A DNA stretch of 64,000 bases from Avimicrobium caecorum (GTDB taxonomy: Bacteria; Bacillota; Clostridia; Oscillospirales; Ruminococcaceae), in contig CAJFNJ010000001.1 of the NCBI GenBank assembly GCA_904394705.1, positions 1 to 64,000 on the forward strand, in the 5' to 3' direction. Under the pieces are notes generated by a model that saw only the letters and a program-made list of their open reading frames with translations, was not told where the DNA came from and searched no databases. A program made the translations under genes and the position numbers. This document shows, one piece after another, positions 49,375-58,067 of the stretch (position 1 is the stretch's first letter; each line of letters begins with the position of its first letter).

Positions 49375-50241
49375 TTACCGGTCGCAGCCGCAGGACTTCT
49401 CCTGACTGATCTCCGATGCGTTGGGCGGGAAGAAGGAATCGGTGGGGAACTTGATCTTCTTGAACAGCTCGCAGGGATCGCCGGTGGTGGGAGCTTCCGG
49501 TTCCTTGGTGGGAATGCAGAAGTCGTAGGCCGGCATGAGCATCTGCACCCGGCGCTCCATCTGGACAATGATGAAGATACCGATGGTGATCAGAACCTGC
49601 CGCTGCGAACCGCAGGAATTACAGGAATTATTGCAGCCGCACGAAGTATTGCAGCCACAGTCGGTCTGGCAGTCACAGGGATTGCAGGAGTTGCAGGAAT
49701 TGCACGGATTGCAGCAGCCGCAGTTATTGCCGCAGCCGGTATTGCAGTCCACGATCCGGCAGCCCAGAGCCACCGGCGCGCTGACCTGCAGGCAGACCTT
49801 GGGCATACCGCCGTTCTGGTTGGTGCCGTTCTGGTCGCTGCAGAATACCTTGACATTGCCTTCACTGCCGTACAGGATCATCTTGCGGGTGAAGGTGGTG
49901 ACACCGGTGATGGTCACACAGGACATACCCGGCATCTGGGCCTCGAAGGTGGCCTGGAAGAAGAAGGTGATATCCACGGTATAGAAGCCCTTGTTGAAGG
50001 GGATGGGCTCCACATCCATGTAGACATTCTCCACTTCCACTTCCTTGAGCTTGAGGGAGCAGCAGTTATTCACAATGGACTGTACATCGTCCGGGAAGGT
50101 AACCTGCAGGTCCTCCAGGCAGTTCTTGTCGCTGACGCTGTCATAGACACGGTTGGTATCGATGCAGACTGCTTCCTTGAAGTTTGCACCGGGACGCACG
50201 CTGGGAACACGGCCGCAGGCGCCCTGATATGTATTAGCCAT
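49375..50241 (-). CDS. Cysteine-rich hypothetical protein with CNSC-type repeat region
   Basis: A 288-residue protein with 29 cysteines (about 10 percent). The first 150 residues resemble a family of unknown function found in Clostridia (starts MANTYQGAC, then EAVCIDTNRVYDSVSDKNCLEDL), with a beta-rich core (YMDVEPIPFNKGFYTVDITFFFQATF). Residues about 157-213 hold 17 cysteines with Asn, Gly and Ser in a short-period repeat (CNSC, CNPC, CGC), the kind of composition that cross-links or binds metal. The end is polar with a final SCGCDR. No signal peptide or membrane helix, so either cytosolic or in a spore or surface shell. AGGAGG is 9 bases before ATG 50241. Function unknown; spore-coat-like role is a guess. 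Confidence 0.75.
   Translation of the reverse strand: MANTYQGACGRVPSVRPGANFKEAVCIDTNRVYDSVSDKNCLEDLQVTFPDDVQSIVNNCCSLKLKEVEVENVYMDVEPIPFNKGFYTVDITFFFQATFEAQMPGMSCVTITGVTTFTRKMILYGSEGNVKVFCSDQNGTNQNGGMPKVCLQVSAPVALGCRIVDCNTGCGNNCGCCNPCNSCNSCNPCDCQTDCGCNTSCGCNNSCNSCGSQRQVLITIGIFIIVQMERRVQMLMPAYDFCIPTKEPEAPTTGDPCELFKKIKFPTDSFFPPNASEISQEKSCGCDR
49610..49750 (-). repeat. Short-period DNA repeat encoding the CNSC region
   Basis: The coding DNA of the Cys-rich gene repeats TTGCAGGAA-like 9-base units (plus-strand view: ATTGCAGGAGTTGCAGGAAT). The period is three codons and variable, typical of a slippage-prone expansion, so length may differ between strains. Confidence 0.75.
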
Positions 50242-50401
50242 ACAAAAGATCCTCCTGTCAAAATGATGAATTTGGAAAGCGTTTTTCGTTTTCCGCCTTG
50301 CTTATTATCATTCTATGGAGAGGACCAAAATGTGTGCAGAAAAGAGCCTGACCTTTTTCAGAGGAATTTCCGGGCCTGCTGCCCGGCGGGAAATACCCGG
50401 G

Positions 50402-50587
50402 TCAGGAGTCGGAGTGCCGGCTGTCCAGCAGGGCGCCGAGGACAATGCCCCCGAGCATGCCCAGGCCGGCGCCCATGGAGATGGAGAAGGTCCAACCGGT
50501 GAAGAGATCGACCAGCACGCCGGCGGCAGTCCCGGCGATGAGGCCAAGGGCAATGCCCAGACTGAGAAAACGGTTTTTCTGTTCCAT
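50402..50587 (-). CDS. Small glycine-zipper membrane protein (61 aa)
   Basis: A 61-residue protein with two hydrophobic stretches (about 8-28 and 36-54) carrying GxxxG spacing (GLIAGTAAGVLVD and GAGLGMLGGIVLGALLD), as in glycine-zipper or YtxH-like membrane proteins. AGGAGG ends 6 bases before ATG 50587, which supports it being real despite its size. It is downstream of the pcrA stop region on the same strand, 25 bases away, and upstream of the Cys-rich gene. Function unknown. Confidence 0.72.
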   Translation of the reverse strand: MEQKNRFLSLGIALGLIAGTAAGVLVDLFTGWTFSISMGAGLGMLGGIVLGALLDSRHSDS

Positions 50588-50611
50588 GGCAGACCTCCTG
50601 ACAGACCGGGA

Positions 50612-52981
50612 TCAGAGCTTCTTGAGGCGGGCGAAATTGGACATGATCTTCTTGGAGCCGACCGAATCGAAGGCCACCTCCAGCAGATGGTCGTTGCCCA
50701 TGGGGGTAACGCTGATGACCATTCCCTCGCCGAACACCTTATGGCGCACCCGGTCGCCCGGCGCAAAGCTCTCGGTGGGAAGATCGGCGCCCGGCGCACC
50801 CGAGAAGCCGCGGTCGGTGGTCTTTTTACGGGCGTTGGCAGCGGCATAGGCCTTGGAAACCGCCTGGTCCCGGAAGCGGTTCACCGTCTCATCGGTGACC
50901 TCGGTGAGCTCTCCGGGGATCTCGCTCAGGAAGCGGCTGGGCATATTGCGCCCGGTCTTGCCGAAGAGCATACGGGTGGCGGCATTGGTGAGATAGAGCT
51001 GCTTCTTGGCCCGGGTAATGCCCACATAGCACAGCCGGCGCTCCTCTTCCACCTCATCGGGGTAGTACATCACCTGGCTGCCCGGGAAGATGCCCTCCTC
51101 CATACCCGCTATGAATACATAGGGATATTCCAGGCCCTTGGCGGAATGCAGCGTCATCATCACAACACTGTCGTCCTGCTCATCGTAGCTGTCCAGGTCG
51201 GTGTAGAGCGCCACTTCCTCCAGGAATCCCGAAAGGCTCGGTTCCTCGGCGGCGTCCACATAGGCCATGATGTTGGACTTGAGCTCCCGGACATTCTCGA
51301 TGCGGGGCTGGCTCTCGGGGAGCTGGCTTTCAAGCATCTGCATATAGCCGGTCCGGGACAGTACCTCGTCAAAGAGAATATCCAGGTCGTTCTGCTCTGC
51401 CAGCTCGCTGAGGGAATCCATCATCTCAGCAAAGGCCATCAACGGCTTGGACTTCTTGGAGAGGGGGGCATACTCATCGGCAGTGCGCATCACTTCCAGC
51501 ATGGAGATGCCCAGCCCGTCGCTGATCTCCCGGCAGGCAGCCACAGTGGCATCGCCGATGCCCCGCTTGGGCTCGTTGATAATCCGGGCAAGGCGCACGG
51601 CATCGTTGGGATTATTGAGGACGCTCAGATAGGACATCACATCCTTGATTTCCTTGCGCTCATAGAACTTGACGCCGCTGATGACCCGGTAGGGCACACT
51701 GGCCCGGAGCAGCGCCTTTTCAATGGAGTTGGACTGGGCGTTCATGCGGTAAAGGATGGCATGGTCCGAGAACTTCGCCCCCTTTGCCACATTCTCCATA
51801 ATGGTATTGGCAATGAACATGGCCTCGCCGTTTTCGTCCGCCGCCCGGAATACCCGCACCGGGCTGCCCTCGTCATTTTCGGTCCACAGGGTCTTGCCCT
51901 TGCGCTGGGTATTGTGCTCGATGACCTCATTGGCGGCATCCAGAATCTTTTTGGTGCAGCGGTAGTTCTGCTCCAGACGGATCACCATGGCGCCGGGGAA
52001 CTGCTTTTCAAAGTTCACGATGTTCTCGATGTTGGCGCCGCGGAACTTGTAGATACTCTGGTCGTCATCACCCACTACACAGATATTGCGGTACTTCTCC
52101 GCCAGCAGGCTCACCAGACGGTACTGGGCATGGTTGGTATCCTGGTACTCGTCCACCATGATATAGGAGAACCGGTTCTGGTACTTCTCCAGCACATCGG
52201 GATTCTCCTCAAAGAGCCGCACCGTGAGCACGATAATGTCGTCAAAGTCCACAGCATTGGCGCTTTTGAGCAGCTTCTGGTACTCCTCATAGACCCGGGC
52301 ACCCACTTCATTGCGGAAGTTGCCCGGCTCGGCTGCCAGCATCTGGGTGGGATTCATCAGCTTATCCTTGGCCCGGCTGATCTGGGTGAGCAGGCTGCGG
52401 GGGGTGAAGTTCTTCTCATCGATCCGCAGGGTCTTGCAGGCCTCCTTGATGAGCCGCAGGGAATCATCGGTATCATAGATGGTGAAGTTGGATTCATAGC
52501 CCACCCGGGTGATCTCACGGCGGAGAATGCGCACACAGGCCGAATGGAAGGTGGCAGCCTGGATATCCTGTGCCTCGTCCCCGAGGGTGGCTTCCAGACG
52601 GCTCTTGAGCTCTCCGGCAGCCTTATTGGTAAAGGTGATGGCCAGAATCCGCCAGGGCTGTACCGGATCGACGGCACAGCAGTCCCGGAGCAGGTCGATG
52701 CCCACCTCTTCCCCCGCCAGGTACCGCTCCAGACAGTCGGCGTGCTCCTCGGTGAGATAGGACGGTACAAAGTCGCTGTCATGCCCGTGTCCGAAGGCCA
52801 CCATATTGGCGATCCGGTTGATGATCACGGTGGTTTTTCCGCTGCCCGCTCCGGCAAGGATCAGCACCGGTCCCCGGGTCTGGAAAACTGCCTGCCGCTG
52901 CATGGGATTGATGCGGGAGAAATATTTCTCAATGGCTCTCCGTCGGAGCCCGGCATAATACTGGTTGAAATCTCTGTCCAT
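50612..52981 (-). CDS. pcrA: UvrD/PcrA-type superfamily 1 DNA helicase
   Basis: A 789-residue 3'-to-5' helicase for repair and for clearing recombination intermediates and stalled transcription. Walker A AGAGSGKT near 42-49, motif II DEYQDTNHAQYRLV near 282-295, motif III GDDDQSIYKFRGA near 309-321, and motif VI VGITRAKKQLYL near 640-651. The C-terminal Tudor-like PcrA domain (DRVRHKVFGEGMVISV) is present at the end. ATG 52981 was chosen for AGAGG 10 bases upstream over a frame that reaches 53020. Full length for PcrA (720-780). Confidence 0.95.
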   Translation of the reverse strand: MDRDFNQYYAGLRRRAIEKYFSRINPMQRQAVFQTRGPVLILAGAGSGKTTVIINRIANMVAFGHGHDSDFVPSYLTEEHADCLERYLAGEEVGIDLLRDCCAVDPVQPWRILAITFTNKAAGELKSRLEATLGDEAQDIQAATFHSACVRILRREITRVGYESNFTIYDTDDSLRLIKEACKTLRIDEKNFTPRSLLTQISRAKDKLMNPTQMLAAEPGNFRNEVGARVYEEYQKLLKSANAVDFDDIIVLTVRLFEENPDVLEKYQNRFSYIMVDEYQDTNHAQYRLVSLLAEKYRNICVVGDDDQSIYKFRGANIENIVNFEKQFPGAMVIRLEQNYRCTKKILDAANEVIEHNTQRKGKTLWTENDEGSPVRVFRAADENGEAMFIANTIMENVAKGAKFSDHAILYRMNAQSNSIEKALLRASVPYRVISGVKFYERKEIKDVMSYLSVLNNPNDAVRLARIINEPKRGIGDATVAACREISDGLGISMLEVMRTADEYAPLSKKSKPLMAFAEMMDSLSELAEQNDLDILFDEVLSRTGYMQMLESQLPESQPRIENVRELKSNIMAYVDAAEEPSLSGFLEEVALYTDLDSYDEQDDSVVMMTLHSAKGLEYPYVFIAGMEEGIFPGSQVMYYPDEVEEERRLCYVGITRAKKQLYLTNAATRMLFGKTGRNMPSRFLSEIPGELTEVTDETVNRFRDQAVSKAYAAANARKKTTDRGFSGAPGADLPTESFAPGDRVRHKVFGEGMVISVTPMGNDHLLEVAFDSVGSKKIMSNFARLKKL

Positions 52982-53119
52982 ATACTCTGACGCCTCTCTG
53001 TATAAAACCGGGGAAAGCACTGGGCTTTCGCTCCGGTCGTTCTGAAATCACGATTTTTCCCGCCGCACAGCCTGTTTTGCCACTCCTTGGGAAACAGACT
53101 GTACAGAAGGACCCACAGT

Positions 53120-53149
53120 ATTATACCATTGCACAGCGTCCCATGGCAA
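53120..53149 (-). promoter_or_regulatory. Promoter of pcrA
   Basis: Minus strand -35 TTGCCA (53144-53149), 18-bp spacer, -10 TATAAT (53120-53125). Start near 53113, giving a leader of about 130 bases. Confidence 0.75.
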
Positions 53150-53163
53150 GGGCAAGAGACGCC

Positions 53164-53192
53164 TTGTCAACTTTGGTCGGGAATGGTACAAT
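53164..53192 (+). promoter_or_regulatory. Promoter of the mscS gene
   Basis: -35 TTGTCA (53164-53169), 17-bp spacer, -10 TACAAT (53187-53192). The -35 lies 14 bases from the divergent pcrA -35, so both promoters share a compact control region. Confidence 0.78.
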
Positions 53193-53226
53193 AACAGGGA
53201 ATCCACCCGATTGGAGGTCTGATTTT

Positions 53227-54036
53227 ATGGGTTCGTTTGTTTCACTGGGCGCCTATACCTGGCTTTCCAGCCTGCTGCTCACAGTGGTAAATGCCGCGCT
53301 GGTCGGCGTTGTGGGCTGGTTACTGATCAAGTTCCTGCTGGGCTTCATCGCCAAATTCCTCAAGAAAACCAAAATTGATCCGCTGCTCCATACAGTGATC
53401 CTGTCGGTCACCAAGATCGCCCTACTGGTCCTGCTGGCAATCTCTGTCCTGGATAAACTGGGCATTCCCACTACTTCCATCATCACTTCGCTGGGTGCTG
53501 TGGGTCTGGCAATCTCCCTGGCAGTCAAGGATTCCATTGCCACCCTGGCAGGCGGCGTTGTGATCCTCGTGCTCAAGCCCTTCAACCTGGGCGACTATGT
53601 GGAGATCGATGGTCTCGGCGGTACAGTCCGGGAGATCACCATGTTCAACACTGTCCTCAATACCCCGGACAATAAGCGCATTTCCCTCCCCAATGACTCG
53701 GTGTACAAGGCCAAGGTTGTCAACTACTCCGCCGAGCCCAACCGCCGGCTGGATCTGGTGTTCACCATCGGCTACAACGATGACTACGACAAGGCCAAGG
53801 CTCTCATCGAAAAGGTGATCCGGGATTGTCCGCTGGCTCTGGATGATCCGGCGCCGGTGGTACGGATGTCCGGTCATGGCGCCAGCGCCATTGAGATCAC
53901 CACCCGGGTCTGGGTCAAGAATTCCGATTACTTTGAGCTGCAGTTCCGGATGTATGAGGATGTGAAGAAGATCTTCGATCAGAATGGCATCTCCATTCCC
54001 TTTAACCAGCTGGATGTACATATCACCCAGAACTGA
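53227..54036 (+). CDS. mscS: Small-conductance mechanosensitive channel MscS
   Basis: A 269-residue channel with three N-terminal helices (about 10-30, 55-80, 85-110) and the pore-lining third helix with its Gly/Ala rhythm (LGAVGLAISLAVKDSIATLAGG near 89-110). The cytoplasmic beta domain follows (FNLGDYVEIDGLGGTVREI) and a C-terminal alpha/beta domain. Opens under membrane tension to release osmolytes. ATG 53227 has GGAGGT 9 bases upstream; the longer frame from 53077 starts before the promoter. Slightly shorter than E. coli MscS (286). Confidence 0.93.
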   Translation: MGSFVSLGAYTWLSSLLLTVVNAALVGVVGWLLIKFLLGFIAKFLKKTKIDPLLHTVILSVTKIALLVLLAISVLDKLGIPTTSIITSLGAVGLAISLAVKDSIATLAGGVVILVLKPFNLGDYVEIDGLGGTVREITMFNTVLNTPDNKRISLPNDSVYKAKVVNYSAEPNRRLDLVFTIGYNDDYDKAKALIEKVIRDCPLALDDPAPVVRMSGHGASAIEITTRVWVKNSDYFELQFRMYEDVKKIFDQNGISIPFNQLDVHITQN

Positions 54037-54060
54037 TCCGCTCCCCAAAAGATAAAAAAC

Positions 54061-54092
54061 ACCGGAGTCCCCAGGGACCCCGGTATTTTTTT
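54061..54092. terminator. Terminator between mscS and MBL-fold gene
   Basis: ACCGGAGTCCC, CA, GGGACCCCGGT (one mismatch), then A and T7. A-run before the stem makes it useful for both strands. Confidence 0.85.
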
Positions 54093-54095
54093 GCG

Positions 54096-54764
54096 CTATT
54101 CTGCCAGGAAGCCGGTCCACTTTCCCATGCAGATCCGGCAGGGCAGGGTGGGATGGGGCTCTCCGGAGAGTTTTCCGTCCCGCAGAGCGAGGGCGTCCTC
54201 CAGCACCCGGCTGAGATAAACCGGCTCAATGGGACACTCCCCGTGACTTGGCAGGATCTGCCGGATCTCCCCCTCCAGAGGCTGCAGCTCCCGCAGGCTC
54301 TCCAGGTACCGCTCCAGGTTCCGTCTGGGGCCGAACATATAAATCGTGCCCTCCTTCTGAATGGAATCCCCGGGCAGCAGCAGGCCGTGTTCCCGGTCCA
54401 GCAGGGCGATGCTTCCCGGCGTATGGCCCGGAATGTGCAGCACCTCGAAACGATAGCCGCCGCATTCCAGGGTATCCCCCTCCCGGAGCGGCTGCCAACG
54501 GATCTCCGGCGGGAGCATATCGGCGTCCTCCGGATGGACCAGACAGGAACCGAATGCCCCCAGGCCGCCGGCGTGGTCATGGTCGCCATGGGTGAGCACC
54601 ACCCGCACCGGCAGGCTGGTGATCTGCCGCACTGCCTCCGCCACATGGCTCTCCTCCACACCGGTATCGATGAGCAGGGCTTCCTCCTCCCCGACAATCA
54701 GGAACTGACGCACCCAATCGTCCAGAATATAAAACTGCTTCATAAACTCCCGGATCTCCGGCAT
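54096..54764 (-). CDS. Metallo-beta-lactamase-fold hydrolase
   Basis: A 222-residue MBL-fold protein with the metal motif THGDHDHAGG near residues 57-66, a further His in HIPGHTPGS near 110 and Asp in LLPGDSIQKEG near 130, the set for two zinc ions. The shape is close to glyoxalase II-like members that cut thioesters. The C-terminus carries CRICMGKW, a Cys pair rare in the family. ATG 54764 was chosen because GGAGGTG ends 7 bases upstream; 54782 has no site. Substrate unknown. Convergent with mscS. Confidence 0.85.
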   Translation of the reverse strand: MPEIREFMKQFYILDDWVRQFLIVGEEEALLIDTGVEESHVAEAVRQITSLPVRVVLTHGDHDHAGGLGAFGSCLVHPEDADMLPPEIRWQPLREGDTLECGGYRFEVLHIPGHTPGSIALLDREHGLLLPGDSIQKEGTIYMFGPRRNLERYLESLRELQPLEGEIRQILPSHGECPIEPVYLSRVLEDALALRDGKLSGEPHPTLPCRICMGKWTGFLAE

Positions 54765-54831
54765 TTGCAAACACCTCCGCATAATCGGTCTTTTTCTTTA
54801 TTGTAGCACAGCGGCAAAGGATTCTTCAAAC

Positions 54832-54877
54832 AAAAAAACACAGGCCCGCCCCATTGGGGAGCAGAGCCTGTGTTTTT
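54832..54877. terminator. Terminator of the flavoprotein gene
   Basis: ACACAGGC (54838-54845) and GCCTGTGT (54866-54873) pair, with an inner GCCCC/GGGG arm, As before and Ts after. Lies about 45 bases beyond the flavoprotein stop. Confidence 0.8.
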
Positions 54878-54922
54878 CATTGGGGAGAATCCCCGGGGTT
54901 CAAGAGAGCGTAGAAATGGCAG

Positions 54923-56785
54923 TTATGCCTCGAGAGCATACTCTGCGGCGCTGCCGCCAGCCAGACGACCCCATACCAGACAGCCGGTATTGCCGACGCC
55001 GCCGATGGTGGTGCGACCGAAGGCATTTGCCATGCCGACAATTTCACCGGCCTGATACAGACCAGGAATTGCCTCGCCGTTTGCGTTGACTACCTGGCCC
55101 TTATCGTTCATATCCGGGCCGCCGGCAGTGATCATGATGTAAGGAGTGGTCTCGAAGATGTAGTAGGTACCGCCGGTGAACTCCTTCATCAGACGGGTAC
55201 GACCGAATTCCTCATCATAACCATTCTTGGCGTACTCATTGTACTTCTCGATGGTCTTTTCCAGGTTTTCGCCGTTGATGCCAGCCTTCTCAGCAACCTC
55301 AGCAATGGTGCTGCCGCTCCACAGAACGGTGCCGTTCGCCAGCTGCTCATCGAAGTTCTTCCACTCGGTATCGCCCGAGATGATGGGCTTGTTCTGAGCC
55401 TTCAGATCATCAACCATTGCCTGGTCCAGCATGATCCAAACGCGGTTGTCGCCCTTCTTCCACCAGGAGGTGATCTCATCGTAGCTGGAACCGTCCTCGT
55501 TGCCCAGCTCATCTACAAAGCGTTCGCCGTTCTCATTGACAAAGATGATGTACGGGAAGTCCTTGACACGGATGGACAGCTTCTTGGTGAGCGAATCGTC
55601 CACCTTCAGACCGCCTGCATAAGCGGTGAGGAAGTCCATGTTCTTGAGCACGCCGCCGGCCTGCTCTGCCATGAAGAAGCCATCACCGGTTGCGAAGGAA
55701 GGAGCAGTGGTGGTGAAGTTCTGGAAGTTGTACTTCTTCACCAGTTCCTCAGAATAACCATAACCGCCGGTGCAGAGAATGGTGGCCTTGGCCTTGTAAT
55801 CCATCTGAACGCCATCGGTGTTGGTGGTCTTGACGCCTACCACAGCCTCGCCGTCCATAATGAGCTCATCTGCCTTGGTGTTGAGCAGCACTTCTACCAT
55901 GCCGCTGTCAATGTACTTCTGCAGCTCTGCCTTGAGCACCTTGTCATAGGAAGAGCGGTCGCCCGACCATACACGGGGAGTGTTCAGAGGCTCATACAGG
56001 GTGGGCTGGCTGGGGGTACGGTCCTTGACAGTAGCGCCCAGATCCTCAACGATCCAGTCCACACATTCGCCCGAGTGCTGGGCATAGTACATACCCAGGC
56101 TCTGGTTCCAGTAGTAATCATCGGCGGAAACGCCTTCCCGCTCCTGATAGCCGGCATTCAGCCGTACAAAGTCATCAAAGAACTTTTCGGGGGTATCATC
56201 AGTGATGCCCGATTCGATCTGCATCTTGGTGCCGGTACCCGACAGAGTACCGCCGCCCATGGTGCCGCCCAGGGTACCGGTCTTTTCCACCAGCAGAACC
56301 TTGGCGCCGTCCTCAGCCGCGGTGATGGCAGAGGTCATACCGGCCATACCGCCGCCGACTACGATCACATCCGGATCGGTCATGGTTGCGGTGGGAACCT
56401 TGGCAGCTTCGCCGCCCTTGGCGAGAACCAGCGCTGCCTCAGCTGCTGCCAGCAGACCTTCGCTGGAACGGGTACAGCCCGCTACGGTTTCAATTCCCTC
56501 AGTGCCCTGCTTTTCCACAATGGCTGCGGGGATCTGTTCAAAGGCCGGATCGCTGACGCCCTCGGTTTCACTGTGCTCCAGGACTTCAGCCTTGGTGATC
56601 TTGCCGCCTTCTACGGTCAGAGCCAGCTTGATGTTGCCGCCGTAACCTGCGCCGGTACCCTCATAGGTGCCGTCGATCAGGCCGGTGTCGCTGGTGCCCG
56701 ATGTGGTTCCGGAACAACCGGAAAACAGCATGGACACCGCCAGCAGACCAGCCAGAAGAGCGGTCAGCCGCTTGTTGTGTTTCAT
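54923..56785 (-). CDS. Exported lipoprotein flavin-linked reductase (FMN-binding plus FAD-binding domains)
   Basis: A 620-residue surface flavoprotein. Signal peptide with lipobox FSGC near residue 24, then a Ser/Thr/Gly linker, an FMN_bind domain (about 34-115) with the flavin-attachment segment VAGCTRSSEGLLAAAEAAL, whose Thr is the likely ApbE-flavinylated residue, and an FAD_binding_2 domain starting PDVIVVGGGMAGMTSAIT near 136. Fumarate/urocanate reductase-type enzymes of gut anaerobes share this design; they use an extracellular acceptor as electron sink. Active-site residues cannot identify the acceptor. GGGAG lies 8 bases before ATG 56785. Single gene with its own promoter. Confidence 0.9.
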   Translation of the reverse strand: MKHNKRLTALLAGLLAVSMLFSGCSGTTSGTSDTGLIDGTYEGTGAGYGGNIKLALTVEGGKITKAEVLEHSETEGVSDPAFEQIPAAIVEKQGTEGIETVAGCTRSSEGLLAAAEAALVLAKGGEAAKVPTATMTDPDVIVVGGGMAGMTSAITAAEDGAKVLLVEKTGTLGGTMGGGTLSGTGTKMQIESGITDDTPEKFFDDFVRLNAGYQEREGVSADDYYWNQSLGMYYAQHSGECVDWIVEDLGATVKDRTPSQPTLYEPLNTPRVWSGDRSSYDKVLKAELQKYIDSGMVEVLLNTKADELIMDGEAVVGVKTTNTDGVQMDYKAKATILCTGGYGYSEELVKKYNFQNFTTTAPSFATGDGFFMAEQAGGVLKNMDFLTAYAGGLKVDDSLTKKLSIRVKDFPYIIFVNENGERFVDELGNEDGSSYDEITSWWKKGDNRVWIMLDQAMVDDLKAQNKPIISGDTEWKNFDEQLANGTVLWSGSTIAEVAEKAGINGENLEKTIEKYNEYAKNGYDEEFGRTRLMKEFTGGTYYIFETTPYIMITAGGPDMNDKGQVVNANGEAIPGLYQAGEIVGMANAFGRTTIGGVGNTGCLVWGRLAGGSAAEYALEA

Positions 56786-56850
56786 AATTATCTCCCTTTC
56801 CTTTCCTTGCAACGCCCATGAACCAGACATGGGCATAACAGATTGATTCT

Positions 56851-56900
56851 ATCTTAACACATTCTCTGACAGAGTCAATCTTTTCGACAAATCTTTGTCA
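56851..56900 (-). promoter_or_regulatory. Promoter with adjacent dyad for the flavoprotein gene
   Basis: Minus strand -35 TTGACT (56873-56878), 16-bp spacer, -10 TAAGAT (56851-56856). Just upstream, at about 56884-56899, GACAAA and TTTGTC form a dyad with a 2-base gap, 5 bases beyond the -35, where an activator or redox regulator would bind. Confidence 0.6.
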
Positions 56901-56973
56901 ATAATTCCAAATCCTTGTGAATTCTTTTAGGGAAAGTTCCAGTACTGTTTGAAATTCCAGCTTTTTGAAATGA

Positions 56974-57006
56974 TAAAAAAAGACGGCTGAACTGCTCAGC
57001 CGTCGG
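56974..57006 (-). terminator. Terminator of the mreB-type gene
   Basis: Minus strand GACGGCTGA, five-base loop, TCAGCCGTC, then T7. Immediately follows the MreB-like stop at 57031. Confidence 0.88.
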
Positions 57007-57030
57007 TTTGTTCTTGGAAAGGGAGATCAC

Positions 57031-58038
57031 TCAGTGGGTATGGGTGGAAGGGGTGACAAAGCCGTCATACAGCTCGTCCAGCTTGGAGAAGCTCAGGGCG
57101 GTGCCGATGGCAACACACTCCACCGGATGCTCTGCCAGGCGCACCTTGATCTTAGCATGCTGGCTGATGAGATCGTTCAGGCCATGGAGCATCGCGCCGC
57201 CGCCGGTCATAATGAGGCCGTCCTCCCAGATATCCGCCGAGAGTTCCGGCGGGGTGATCTCCAGGATCTGCTGCACGGCGGTGACGATCTGCATCACCTG
57301 CTCCATCAGCGCGTCATAGATATCGCTGGTGCGGATCACAAACTTTTCCGGCAGGCCGGTGTGCAGGTTGCGTCCCTTGGCCTCCATCTCCTTATCCTCG
57401 GTATAGAAGACACTGCCCACCTCGATCTTGATGCGCTCTGCCATCTTCTCGCCGATGAGAACATTCCGGTCGGTGCGGACACAGCGCACAATGGCCTCGT
57501 CCAGCTTGCGCCCTGCCAGCTTGATGGACTTCTTGCAGACGATGCCGTTGAGGGACAGCACAGCAATATCCGTGGTGCCGCCGCCCATATCCAGGATAAA
57601 CCGTCCCCGGGGCACCGAGAGATCCAGTCCAGCGCCCAGTGCCGCTGCCACCGGCTCCTCGATGAGGTAGACCTTCCGGGCACCAGCAGAAACGGCGGCA
57701 TTCACACAGGCACGGCTCTCCACGCCGGTGATGCCCGACGGTACACAGATGCACACCCGGGGCTTGGATAGGGTGCTCTCACTGGCCTTCTTGAGGAAGT
57801 GCCGGAGCATCTGTTCCGTCTGGTCGAAGTCGGAGATGACGCCGTCCTTGAGGGGATAGAGCGCCCGGATGCGGTCGGGGGTGCGGCCGATCATCTTGAA
57901 GGCCTCCTCGCCCACCTTGAGCACCTCGCCGGTGGAAGCATCCACTGCCACCACCGAAGGCTCCTTGATGAGCAGTCCCTTGACGCTGTCATATACCAGT
58001 ACCGTTGCGGTACCAAGATCAATGCCGATGTCTGCCAT
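57031..58038 (-). CDS. mreB: MreB-family actin-like protein
   Basis: A 335-residue actin-fold ATPase of the MreB/Mbl group that guides side-wall synthesis in rods. Phosphate-1 loop IGIDLGTATVLVY near 4-16, phosphate-2 MGGGTTDIAVLSL near 151-163, and the adenosine loop LIMTGGGAMLHG near 274-285. Without mreC and mreD nearby, the gene resembles the stand-alone Mbl/MreBH type; which it is cannot be told from sequence. GGAGGA lies 10 bases before ATG. Transcribed from 58117-58145 through a leader hairpin. Confidence 0.92.
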   Translation of the reverse strand: MADIGIDLGTATVLVYDSVKGLLIKEPSVVAVDASTGEVLKVGEEAFKMIGRTPDRIRALYPLKDGVISDFDQTEQMLRHFLKKASESTLSKPRVCICVPSGITGVESRACVNAAVSAGARKVYLIEEPVAAALGAGLDLSVPRGRFILDMGGGTTDIAVLSLNGIVCKKSIKLAGRKLDEAIVRCVRTDRNVLIGEKMAERIKIEVGSVFYTEDKEMEAKGRNLHTGLPEKFVIRTSDIYDALMEQVMQIVTAVQQILEITPPELSADIWEDGLIMTGGGAMLHGLNDLISQHAKIKVRLAEHPVECVAIGTALSFSKLDELYDGFVTPSTHTH

Positions 58039-58067
58039 AGTATTTCATTCCTCCGCCTGTCTATCAC

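Noticed and set aside
49610..49750. Short repeats considered as a CRISPR array
   Set aside because: The repeat unit is 9 bases, in frame with the coding sequence, with no spacers; it encodes the Cys-rich protein repeat.
50365..50400. GC-rich hairpin after the 61-residue gene
   Set aside because: CCGGGC/GCCCGG pairs well but is followed by no T-run on the minus strand, so a terminator is not claimed.
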